Under the pieces are notes generated by a model, which saw nothing but the letters and a program-made list of their open reading frames with translations, had not been told where the DNA came from and searched no databases. Made by a program: the position numbers and the translations under genes. Below, piece by piece: positions 1 through 6,385 of a stretch of DNA of 6,811 nucleotides. Each line of letters begins with the position of its first letter. The stretch's first letter is position 1. The DNA is from Phycisphaera mikurensis NBRC 102666 (GTDB taxonomy: Bacteria > Planctomycetota > Phycisphaerae > Phycisphaerales > SM1A02), in assembly GCA_945870475.1 (NCBI GenBank), contig CAMBSR010000123.1:1-6811 (forward strand). Direction: 5' to 3'.

Positions 1-246
1 GGCGCCGCGTCGACGGCAGAGGCCCGCCGCGGACTCCCCGGCTCCATGGTCCAGGCCACGCTCCAGAGCCCGGCACGCACCGCCATGGTGGCCATGCAGG
101 ACCACCTGGGCCTTGATGGCCGATCCCGCATGAACACGCCCGGAAAGCCGTCCCGGCAATGGCGTTGGCGCATGTCCCCGGACGCCCTTCGGGGCCTCGA
201 TGCCACTACCATCCGGCGCTCGGTGCTCGCGACTGCCCGCCTGTGA
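1..246 (+). CDS. malQ: 4-alpha-glucanotransferase (amylomaltase, GH77), 3' end only
   Basis: Only the last 81 residues are in the window; the frame is open to the left edge and ends at TGA 244-246. The enzyme moves maltodextrin segments between alpha-1,4-glucan chains in the cytoplasm, releasing glucose and making longer chains that a phosphorylase can attack. The recognisable part is the GH77 C-terminal signature: 'ATLQSPARTAMVAMQDHLGL', then 'RMNTPGK', then 'QWRWRM' and a short helical tail. Family members have a matching SPA.T...QD.LGL...RMN.PG....NW.WR block; here Gln stands where Asn is usual. The catalytic Asp/Glu/Asp of the GH13-like barrel lie upstream, outside the window, so activity cannot be judged. 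The next gene is a glucan phosphorylase 34 bases downstream on the same strand, which supports the call and suggests an operon. An in-frame ATG at 46 is internal, not a start. Confidence 0.88.
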   Translation, partial: GAASTAEARRGLPGSMVQATLQSPARTAMVAMQDHLGLDGRSRMNTPGKPSRQWRWRMSPDALRGLDATTIRRSVLATARL

Positions 247-269
247 TGCGGTGCGCTGCGGGTGCCCAC

Positions 270-274
270 GGGAA
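270..274 (+). promoter_or_regulatory. Weak ribosome binding site candidate for glgP
   Basis: A GGGAA run lies 6 bases before the ATG at 281. It is a weak Shine-Dalgarno match, but its spacing is right. It favours 281 over the upstream ATG at 200, which would overlap malQ by 47 bases and add 27 residues unlike the family. Confidence 0.35.
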
Positions 275-280
275 CCCTTC

Positions 281-2407
281 ATGTCCCCCCGACGCCCCAC
301 GACGCGCATCTCCGATCCGTTCGGCACCCTCGACTCGCTCCGCACGCTGGCCACCGACTGCTGGTTCAGCTGGAACGAGATCGGCCAGCGGCCCTTCGCC
401 GCGCTGGATCCGGTGCTCTGGGAGTCCACCAAGCATTCCCCCTCGGGCGTCCTGACCGGCGTTGATCCCGGCATCCTCGAGGCCAAGGTCTCCGACGAGC
501 GCTTCCGCAAGATCGTCTCCGACGCCACCGACGCGCGCCGCGCCTACTACGAGACCGCCTCCTGGTACGAGGAGCAGCACGCCGCCGAGACCCCCGGCAT
601 GCGGATCGCATACTTCTCCAGCGAGTTCGCCATCCACGAGAGCATGCAGCAGTACGCCGGCGGCCTCGGGGTCCTGGCAGGCGACCACCTGAAGAGCGCC
701 TCCGACCTGGGCATCCCGCTCGTCGGCGTCGGCCTCCTGTACCGGCAGGGCTATTACCTGCAGGAACTCCGTAACGACGGCTCCACGCGTGTCCTGCACC
801 CGAGCTACGACTTCGAGCGCTTCCCGGTGGTGGACACGCGCGCCCACATCGACTGCCCGATCGGCGGCAACATGGTGCGCGCCAAGATCTGGAAGCTCCA
901 GGTGGGCCGCGTCCCGCTGTACCTCCTGGACTCGGACGTTCCCGAGAACCGCAAGCGCGATCGTCTTCTCACGCAGGCCCTCTACCAGGGCGAGCCCGAG
1001 CTCCGCATGCGCCAGCAGGTGCTGCTCGGCGTCGGCGGCATCCTGGCGCTCGGCAGGCTGAAGGAGAAGGCCACGGTCTTCCACCTGAACGAGGGGCACG
1101 CGGCGTTCGCCGGCCTGAAGCGCCTCTCGCAGCTCGTGACCCGCGGCATGTCGCTCGACGAGGCCGTGCAGCGCGTGCGCCAGACCACGGTCTTCACGAC
1201 GCACACGCCCGTCCCTGCCGGCCACGACCGCTACGACGCCGAGATGTGCTGGAAGGCGCTTCGTCGCCCGCTGCGCAACGCCGGCTTCACGCAGGAGAGC
1301 TTCTCCGAGTTCGGGCGCGAGCACCCGGGCAGCGGCCCGATCTGCATGACCGTGCTCGCCCTCCGCATGGCCGAGCGCATCAACGGCGTCTCCAAGCTCC
1401 ACGGCCGCGTGAGCCGCGAGATGTGGGTGGAGATCTTCGGCCGCCGCCCCGACGACGTGCCGATCGGCAGCGTCACCAACGGCGTGCACATCCCCACCTG
1501 GATCGCTCCCGAGGCGCGCTCGTTCTGGCGCCGCTCCGTGGGCATCGACCTCGGTCGCTCCGCGCCGGATGCCAATCCGTGGGCGGCGGTGCCGTCGGTC
1601 GGCCATGCCGACTTCTGGCAGATGCGCTGCTCGCTCCGCTGCAAGCTGGTGCAGTTCGTGCGCGCCCGCCTGCGCCGCCAGGCCATTGCGCGCGGCGAGG
1701 GCCCGCTGGAACTCATGTGCGCCGGCGAGGCCTTCCGCGACGACGCGCTGACCATCGGCTTTGCGCGCCGCTTCGCCACCTACAAGCGCGCGCCGCTCAT
1801 CTTCCACGACGTGGAGCGCATCCTGCGCATCCTCACCCCCAAGGACCGCCCGGTGCAGATCGTCTTCGCCGGCAAGGCGCACCCGAAGGACCTGGGTGGC
1901 CAGGAGTTCGCGCAGATGATCTGGCGCTTCTCGCACGACGCCGGCTTCCAGGGCCGCGTGGCGCTGATCGAGGAATACGACATGGAGGTGGGACGCATGC
2001 TCACCTCGGGCTGCGACGTGTGGCTCAACAACCCGCTGCGCCCCTACGAGGCGAGCGGCACCAGCGGCATGAAGCCGCCGCTCCACGGCGGCATCAACCT
2101 GAGCGTGCTCGACGGCTGGTGGCCGGAGAGCTACGACGGCACCAACGGCTGGGCCATCGGCGATGGCAGCGAGAACCCGGACAACGAGGTCCAGAACGCC
2201 AAGGACGCCGAGAGCCTGTACTCGCTCCTGGAGCAGGAAGTGGTGCCGGAGTTCTACGAGCTCGGCGACTCGGGCCTGCCGGAGCGCTGGATCAAGCGTG
2301 CGCTGCGTTCCGCCACCACCGTGCCGGCGGTCTTCAATACCGACCGCATGGTGGGCGAGTACTTCCGGTGGGGCTACGCACCGGCGAACGCCGCCGCGCG
2401 GGCCTGA
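281..2407 (+). CDS. glgP: Alpha-glucan phosphorylase (GT35, DUF3417-containing short type)
   Basis: A 708-residue cytoplasmic enzyme that uses phosphate and pyridoxal phosphate (PLP) to release glucose 1-phosphate from the non-reducing ends of alpha-1,4-glucans. Residues about 8-110 match the DUF3417 N-terminal domain ('CWFSWNEIGQRPF'). Then come the family block 'FSSEFAIHES' with the glycine-rich loop GGLGVLAGD (127-135), 'HLNEGHAAF' (His273), 'FTTHTPVPAGHDRY' (around 308), 'VTNGVHIPTW', and the phosphate-site motif 'RFATYKR' (Arg497, Lys502). The PLP site is 'EASGTSGMK', with Lys598 as the Schiff-base lysine. Length and motif order fit the TIGR02094-type phosphorylases of bacteria and archaea rather than the larger MalP/GlgP type. 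The sequence after Lys598 reads PPLHGG where classical phosphorylases have a hydrophobic pair and Asn-Gly. The start at 281 fits the domain boundary and the 34-base gap to malQ. Co-transcription with malQ is inferred. Confidence 0.93.
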   Translation: MSPRRPTTRISDPFGTLDSLRTLATDCWFSWNEIGQRPFAALDPVLWESTKHSPSGVLTGVDPGILEAKVSDERFRKIVSDATDARRAYYETASWYEEQHAAETPGMRIAYFSSEFAIHESMQQYAGGLGVLAGDHLKSASDLGIPLVGVGLLYRQGYYLQELRNDGSTRVLHPSYDFERFPVVDTRAHIDCPIGGNMVRAKIWKLQVGRVPLYLLDSDVPENRKRDRLLTQALYQGEPELRMRQQVLLGVGGILALGRLKEKATVFHLNEGHAAFAGLKRLSQLVTRGMSLDEAVQRVRQTTVFTTHTPVPAGHDRYDAEMCWKALRRPLRNAGFTQESFSEFGREHPGSGPICMTVLALRMAERINGVSKLHGRVSREMWVEIFGRRPDDVPIGSVTNGVHIPTWIAPEARSFWRRSVGIDLGRSAPDANPWAAVPSVGHADFWQMRCSLRCKLVQFVRARLRRQAIARGEGPLELMCAGEAFRDDALTIGFARRFATYKRAPLIFHDVERILRILTPKDRPVQIVFAGKAHPKDLGGQEFAQMIWRFSHDAGFQGRVALIEEYDMEVGRMLTSGCDVWLNNPLRPYEASGTSGMKPPLHGGINLSVLDGWWPESYDGTNGWAIGDGSENPDNEVQNAKDAESLYSLLEQEVVPEFYELGDSGLPERWIKRALRSATTVPAVFNTDRMVGEYFRWGYAPANAAARA

Positions 2408-2430
2408 GTCAAGTCACCATCAAATGAACT

Positions 2431-2458
2431 GCGGCGGGTGCCCAAGGGCGCCCGCCGC
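2431..2458. terminator. Strong GC hairpin between convergent genes, probable bidirectional terminator
   Basis: Two 12-base arms (2431-2442 and 2447-2458) pair fully around a CAAG loop, with one G-U pair in plus-strand RNA (an A-C mismatch in minus-strand RNA). It starts 23 bases after the glgP stop and lies 45 bases beyond the GH13 stop. No real T-run follows on the plus strand. In the minus direction it is followed by CAGTTCATTT, which is slightly T-rich. Its position between two convergent stops is the main argument for a terminator role. Confidence 0.6.
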
Positions 2459-2503
2459 GTTCGCTCTGGATCGGCCCAGCCCAACGATCGATGGTTCAGT
2501 GAA

Positions 2504-4537
2504 TCACGGCACGGCGCCCCATGCTGCCAGCATCCCGCCGAGGTCGGCGCCGTTCACCACGCCGTCTGCGTTGAAATCGGCGCTGCCGGGGCCGCCCCAC
2601 TGGGCCAGCAGGTTGCCCAGGTCGGAGCCGTTGACGATCCAGTCGCCGTTCAGGTCGTAGCGGCTGGGGGTCGACTGGCTGAAGATCACCGTGGAGTAGG
2701 GCGCGATCCGGAAGTTGCCGCTGAAGGGCAGTCCGTCGTAGCCGAAATTGTCCGCCGTCACGTCGTAGGCGGCGAAGTTGCCGAAGTCCGACGAGTAGCT
2801 GGTGGAGTCGCTGTTGAAGCGGACGCGCCAGAGCCCGGCGCGGGGCAGGCCGATCCGGTAGTTCGGGAAGCTGGTGTTGCTGAGATTGCTCAGCACCACC
2901 ACGTCATCGCCCGGGCCGCCATTCTGCCAGCGCTGGAAGCCGACCAGCTTGCTGCCGTTGTTCACGTGGAACACGTTCGTGAAGTAGCCGGAGAGGCCCT
3001 TGGTGTTGCCGTTGGCGTTCTTGCGCAGCGCGATCAGGTCGCGGTACATCGCGGTGATCTTCGAGTAGGTGGTGGCCTTCGCCCAGTCGAGCGGGTCCTC
3101 GGCGGCGAACCAGCCGTCCTCCAGGAACTCCTGCCCCTGGAAGATCATCGGGATGCCGGGCGATGTCATCACCAGCGCCGCGCCGAGCGTCGAGCGCTTT
3201 CGGCTGAAATAGCTGCCGGCGTTGCCGGTCCAGATGGCCTCGGGCACGCGGGTGCGGCCGTTGGCCACCTCGTCATGGCTCTCGGTGTAGATCACGCGCT
3301 GCTGCATCGAGCCGTTGAAGCTCTTGTTGATGGCATCGCGCACCGCAAACATGTCGCGCGATGCATCGCCCGACGCCTCCAGTGCGGCGCGTACCGGGAA
3401 CGCAAACGCACCGTCCCATTGCGTGTCGAAGCCGGCACCGCCGACGCCGGTCGTCTTCGAGATCCAGGTGTTCTCGCCCAGGTCCTCGGCGATCATCAGC
3501 TTGCCCGGGAACTGCGCGTCCGCAGAGTCGTTGCACCACTGCAGCAGGCTCCAGCCATCCGGGATCTCCGGGCCGGCGTAGTCGCGCAGGCGCATGAACT
3601 TGGTGCCGTCGAAACGGAGCCCGTCCATGCGGAATTCGTCGAGCCACATCATGGCGTTGTCGCGCAGGTAGGTGCGCACCTCGCCGCGGCCGTAGTTGGG
3701 GCGGGGGCCCCAGGGCGTACTGACGTTGGCGTCCTCGTAGAAGAAGATGCCGCCGGTGGTGCCGCTCGTGCTCCAGCCGTCGTACTGCCATAGATCCAGG
3801 TCGTTCGGCCCGAGGTGGTTGAACACCACGTCGCCCATGACGGCAATGCCGCGCTGGTGCGCCGCATCCACGAACGCCTTCAGCGCGTCCGGGCCGCCGA
3901 GCGAGCTCTCGACGCTGTAGGGGTGGGCAGGGTTGTATCCCCAGCTGATGTCGCCGGGGAACTCGGCCACGGGCATCAGCTCGATGGCGTTGATGCCGAG
4001 CGACTGCAGGTGGTCGAGCTTCTGCGTTGCGGTGGCGAAGGTGCCCGGCAGCGCTGCACCCGACGGCACGAAGAACGTGCCCATGTGCATTTCATACAGC
4101 ACCAACTTGGTCCACTCCGGCATCTGGAACGTGCCGGACTGCCATGAGTACGCCGTGGGGCTGTACACCACGGAGTTGCCCACCGAAGAAGTCAGCCTGC
4201 GCGCGCGTGCGTCGTTCTTCCAGTAGGTGGTACCGCCGCGGTTGATGGCGAACTTGTACTGGGCACCTGCCTGGATCAGCGGCACGTCGCGCGACCACCA
4301 GCCGTTGCCCTCGCTCGAAAGCGGATGTGCCGTGGCGCTCCAGTTGTTGAAGGTGCCGCCCACGGACACGCTGGTGGCGTTCGGAGCCCACGTGCGGAAC
4401 GTGACGCCGAGGTTGCCTGCCCCCAGGTTGAACGGGATGGCGCCGACACCGGGCTTGGTGGAGACCTGTGCGTGCGCCGAAGCCGCCAAGAGGGTGGCGG
4501 CAACCACAGTTCCGGCCATGGATCTGATCGAGGTCAT
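2504..4537 (-). CDS. Secreted GH13 alpha-glucan branching enzyme/alpha-amylase-like protein with dockerin-like C-terminal repeats
   Basis: A 677-residue exported protein. Residues 1-23 form a signal peptide (Arg5, hydrophobic stretch 8-20, AHA before Gln24). Residues about 39-128 look like a CBM48/E-set glucan-binding domain ('TFRTWAP', 'GTFNNW'). The GH13 barrel runs from about 145 to 510, with all four conserved regions: DVVFNH (236-241), DGLRFDG (305-311, nucleophile Asp310, Arg308), AED (350-352, acid/base Glu351) and ESHDE (419-423, Asp422). 'SPGIPMIFQGQEF' (459-471) and 'DPLDW' (481-485) are branching-enzyme-like traits. An all-beta amylase C-domain follows (about 520-620), then two calcium-loop repeats. 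All catalytic residues are present, so it should be active on alpha-glucan, but motifs alone do not separate branching from hydrolysis. The start at 4537 has GGAG 11 bases upstream; a start at Met7 would lose the signal n-region and has no such site. It converges on the malQ-glgP pair. Confidence 0.88.
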   Translation of the reverse strand: MTSIRSMAGTVVAATLLAASAHAQVSTKPGVGAIPFNLGAGNLGVTFRTWAPNATSVSVGGTFNNWSATAHPLSSEGNGWWSRDVPLIQAGAQYKFAINRGGTTYWKNDARARRLTSSVGNSVVYSPTAYSWQSGTFQMPEWTKLVLYEMHMGTFFVPSGAALPGTFATATQKLDHLQSLGINAIELMPVAEFPGDISWGYNPAHPYSVESSLGGPDALKAFVDAAHQRGIAVMGDVVFNHLGPNDLDLWQYDGWSTSGTTGGIFFYEDANVSTPWGPRPNYGRGEVRTYLRDNAMMWLDEFRMDGLRFDGTKFMRLRDYAGPEIPDGWSLLQWCNDSADAQFPGKLMIAEDLGENTWISKTTGVGGAGFDTQWDGAFAFPVRAALEASGDASRDMFAVRDAINKSFNGSMQQRVIYTESHDEVANGRTRVPEAIWTGNAGSYFSRKRSTLGAALVMTSPGIPMIFQGQEFLEDGWFAAEDPLDWAKATTYSKITAMYRDLIALRKNANGNTKGLSGYFTNVFHVNNGSKLVGFQRWQNGGPGDDVVVLSNLSNTSFPNYRIGLPRAGLWRVRFNSDSTSYSSDFGNFAAYDVTADNFGYDGLPFSGNFRIAPYSTVIFSQSTPSRYDLNGDWIVNGSDLGNLLAQWGGPGSADFNADGVVNGADLGGMLAAWGAVP
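2516..2656 (-). repeat. Two dockerin-like/EF-hand-loop repeats at the C-terminus of the GH13 protein
   Basis: Two similar 21-residue units are spaced 26 residues apart, at residues 628-648 and 654-674. Each has the pattern D-x-N-x-D-x-x-V-N-G-x-D-L-G followed by a hydrophobic helix ending in WG (acidic positions Asp628, Asn630, Asp632, Asp639; and Asp654, Asn656, Asp658, Asp665). The pattern resembles the calcium loop plus helix of type I dockerins. In Planctomycetota such tails are common on exported proteins and are presumed to serve attachment or sorting. No cohesin is in the window, so the binding partner is unknown. The protein ends three residues after the second unit. Confidence 0.75.
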
Positions 4538-4683
4538 TGGGTCAGCGGCTCCGGGGGCTTATCAGGCGTTCGGCAGAGGGTAGCCCGGGATCGCCGGATC
4601 GGAAGGGAAATCCGCCGCGCCGCTCCTGAAAGGAGCCAGTTTGGGCCGCCCAGCATGGTTTCGGGACATGGCCCCCCGGGCTT
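4538..4683 (-). promoter_or_regulatory. 146-base gap upstream of the GH13 gene, likely to hold its promoter
   Basis: This is the only sizeable gap between the minus-strand genes, and the GH13 gene follows it, so a separate promoter is plausible. I could not find a convincing sigma-70 -35/-10 pair. TGATAA (minus strand, just left of 4563) is the only -10-like string and has no matching -35. The gap holds a small hairpin (4622-4636) and a GC-only palindrome near 4671-4682, just after the stop of the preceding gene. Confidence 0.3.
4622..4636. other. Small perfect hairpin in the GH13 leader region
   Basis: GCTCCT (4622-4627) and AGGAGC (4631-4636) pair perfectly around a GAA loop (TTC on the minus strand). 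Six base pairs and no T-run make it a weak terminator. It could equally be an operator-like palindrome or chance. It lies about 50 bases after the stop of the upstream minus-strand gene and 85 bases before the GH13 start. Confidence 0.35.
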
Positions 4684-5817
4684 TCAGTGCCCGAACAGGT
4701 CCGTCGGGGCGAACATGCCCTTGGCCTCGAAGTGCGCCAGTGCCTCGTCCACCGTCCGGAAGATCCTGGTGGCGGTCTCCGTGATGAACGGGCTGGGGTT
4801 CTTCTTCGGTTTCCACACCACGTAGACCTCCTTGGTGTGCTCGAAGGCATGGTGCAGCTCGCGCTCCACGCCGCTCGAGAGGCCGGGCGTTCCGCCCGGG
4901 AGCTCGGGGACCAGGCTGACGATCATGTCGCTCTGGTCGATGAGCTTGAAGTCGCGCATGTAGATCTGGCCATCGACGTCGCCGGCGATGTCGAGGATCT
5001 CGCGCACCGGCACCTTCATCGCCGGACCGCCCGCGCGCCCGCCGAAGCTGTGCGCATCGACGTCGATGAAGTCCTTGCCAAGCCGTGCGGCCTCGATGCC
5101 GCGGTCGAGGAGGAGCTTCTCGTCCACATCACCCGGATCGAAGGTGATGAAGTGCTTGGCCAGCTCGGCGCGGAAGTGGTCGATCTCCGCCATCACTTCC
5201 GGCATGTCCATCACGTGGCTCATGGGGAAGCTGGGATAGACCTTCTTCATGTCCGGGCGCGTCACCAGGCGGAGTGCCGTCTCCACGGTGTCCTTCTGGC
5301 GGCCGCGGCTCAGGATGTAGAAGTTCTGGCCGCATCCGAGCGCCTGTGCCATCAGCTCCGTGGCCAGGATCTCCTCCTCGCGCCAGACCATGCAGTCCTT
5401 GAGCGTGGCGTCGATCTCGTGCTCCTGGTGGAGGCGGTGGTGCACCACCTCGATGTTGTCCACCAGGCAGATGAACATCTCGGGCTTGAGCATCTGCAGC
5501 TGGTCGAAGTCGAACGCGCTGAAGAGGCCGTGCCGCCACCGGAACGTGGCGTGGGTGTTGACGATGACGTTCGGGTGCTCGGAGACGGGGCTGGTGGCGC
5601 TGATCACGTCCTTCAGCACCGCGCGGCGCAGGCTGGCGAGGCGGCTCCACGGCAGGTCCAGGATGCGGCCCGGGCGCACGTCCGGCGCCTCGCCGTACAT
5701 CATGTTACCGACGTTGAAGAGCTCGACGCGCCCGTGGCGCCGCTCCGCCTGGTCGACCACGGCCTGCAGGTAGGGCTTCTTGTCAACGCCGATCTGTCCG
5801 GTGACGATTGCTCGCAT
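4684..5817 (-). CDS. Two-domain protein: adenylate-kinase-like P-loop domain fused to a deoxyribosyltransferase/DNPH1-like domain
   Basis: A 377-residue, probably cytoplasmic protein; no signal peptide or membrane segment is visible. Residues 1 to about 180 look like an archaeal-type adenylate kinase: beta strand plus loop 'IVTGQIGVDKK' (4-14), 'VIVNTHATFR' (84-93, like the xDTHA strand of that family), and 'KPEMFICLVDNIEVVHHRL' (111-129). The P-loop is altered: Asp12 replaces the last Gly and Lys14 replaces Ser/Thr. Residues about 192-362 look like the nucleoside 2-deoxyribosyltransferase/DNPH1 (Rcl) fold: 'KVYPSFPMSHV' (192-202), 'RDFKLIDQSDMIVSL' (288-302), 'SSGVERELHHAF' (314-325), 'EVYVVW' (330-335). 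By analogy with DNPH1, Asp289 and Glu320 may be the catalytic pair. A role in nucleotide salvage or clean-up is inference only. ATG 5817 is chosen because the first strand begins there; a GTG at 5850 would add 11 Pro/Gly-rich residues. Neither has a clear ribosome binding site. The gap to ispF is 58 bases, so shared transcription is possible. Confidence 0.7.
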   Translation of the reverse strand: MRAIVTGQIGVDKKPYLQAVVDQAERRHGRVELFNVGNMMYGEAPDVRPGRILDLPWSRLASLRRAVLKDVISATSPVSEHPNVIVNTHATFRWRHGLFSAFDFDQLQMLKPEMFICLVDNIEVVHHRLHQEHEIDATLKDCMVWREEEILATELMAQALGCGQNFYILSRGRQKDTVETALRLVTRPDMKKVYPSFPMSHVMDMPEVMAEIDHFRAELAKHFITFDPGDVDEKLLLDRGIEAARLGKDFIDVDAHSFGGRAGGPAMKVPVREILDIAGDVDGQIYMRDFKLIDQSDMIVSLVPELPGGTPGLSSGVERELHHAFEHTKEVYVVWKPKKNPSPFITETATRIFRTVDEALAHFEAKGMFAPTDLFGH

Positions 5818-5821
5818 GGGA

Positions 5822-5844
5822 GGTGGATCGTAAGGCGATCCGCC
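5822..5844. other. Hairpin directly in front of the fusion-gene start
   Basis: Arms 5822-5830 and 5836-5844 surround a 5-base loop. The inner six base pairs (GGATCG/CGATCC) are perfect. The third outer pair is G-U in plus-strand RNA and an A-C mismatch in minus-strand RNA. On the minus strand it ends 4 bases before ATG 5817, where a ribosome binding site would normally be. It could be a weak ispF terminator or a translational control structure. If the GTG at 5850 is the true start, it is simply coding sequence. Confidence 0.35.
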
Positions 5845-5875
5845 GTGCACCGCTCGCGGAACCGCGCTTTCGCGA

Positions 5876-6382
5876 TCACTTTGCCCGCGTCAGCAGCACG
5901 GTCACATGCGCCTCCACGGCGCGTCCCTCGCCCACGGCGTCGACGCGTTCGTGCGTCTTCCCCTTCAGGTTGAGGTCCTCGGCGGGCACCCCCAAGATGT
6001 GGGCAAGGCTCTGCACCACTTCCTGCTTGCGCGCACCCAGCTTGGGGCGCTCGCAGATCACCGTCATGTCCATGTTGCCGATCTCCCAGCCGGCGGCGCG
6101 CATGCGGCGCGCGGCCTCCTCGAGGAAGACGCGGCTGTCGCGGCCGTCGTTCTCCGGCGCGGTGTCGGGGAAGAGCTGGCCGATGTCCGGCGCGCCGATC
6201 GCGCCGAGGATGGCATCCGTCACGGCGTGCATCAGCACGTCGCCGTCGGAGTGCGCCACGGGGCCGCGGTCATGCTCGAAGCGGATGCCGCCGAGCACGA
6301 ACGGGCGGCCGTTTCCGTTGGGGGCGCAGGGCTCGAGCCGGTGGAGGTCGTAGCCGTGCCCAATGCGATGCGTACACGCCAT
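5876..6382 (-). CDS. ispF: 2-C-methyl-D-erythritol 2,4-cyclodiphosphate synthase
   Basis: A 168-residue cytoplasmic enzyme of the MEP isoprenoid pathway. It cyclises CDP-methylerythritol 2-phosphate to the 2,4-cyclodiphosphate with release of CMP, as a zinc-dependent homotrimer. The family signatures are all present: 'RIGHGYDLHR' (6-15; metal ligands Asp12 and His14), 'HSDGDVLMHA' (44-53; third ligand His52), 'DIGQLFPDT', 'MDMTVICERPK', and 'NLKGKTHERVDAVGEGRAVE' near the C-terminus. A few extra residues sit in the loop after 'RLEPC' compared with the E. coli enzyme; otherwise length is normal (about 160). The start at 6382 places the GYD.H motif at the usual distance from the N-terminus, though no good ribosome binding site is visible. 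The upstream gene ends 3 bases earlier, so translational coupling is likely. No other MEP gene is in the window. Confidence 0.96.
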   Translation of the reverse strand: MACTHRIGHGYDLHRLEPCAPNGNGRPFVLGGIRFEHDRGPVAHSDGDVLMHAVTDAILGAIGAPDIGQLFPDTAPENDGRDSRVFLEEAARRMRAAGWEIGNMDMTVICERPKLGARKQEVVQSLAHILGVPAEDLNLKGKTHERVDAVGEGRAVEAHVTVLLTRAK

Positions 6383-6385
6383 CGA

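Noticed and set aside
1..173. Open minus-strand frames at the left edge that could be a truncated divergent gene
   Set aside because: The plus strand here has the GH77 C-terminal signature (QDHLGL, RMN-PG, WRWR), which explains the region.
200..280. Upstream ATG at 200 as the glgP start
   Set aside because: It would overlap malQ by 47 bases and add a Cys/Arg-rich 27-residue leader unlike the family; ATG 281 has a weak, well-spaced GGGAA before it.
206..2086. A 626-codon open frame on the minus strand opposite glgP
   Set aside because: Its product is rich in Ala, Arg, His and Gly with no family motif, and it mirrors the well-supported phosphorylase. It is an antisense artefact of high GC with few stop codons.
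2438..3793. A 451-codon plus-strand frame opposite the GH13 gene
   Set aside because: Low-complexity Val/Ala/Gly-rich translation with no motif; it starts inside the terminator-like hairpin and overlaps the GH13 catalytic region.
4550..4600. TGATAA on the minus strand as a -10 promoter box for the GH13 gene
   Set aside because: No -35-like sequence lies at 16-18 bases, and a single six-base resemblance is not enough.
4671..4682. GC-only palindrome just after the fusion-gene stop as a terminator
   Set aside because: The possible stem is about four base pairs with no T-run; in this GC background it is expected by chance.
4687..5973. A 428-codon plus-strand frame opposite the fusion gene and the end of ispF
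   Set aside because: It crosses two minus-strand genes with clear family motifs and its product is compositionally biased.
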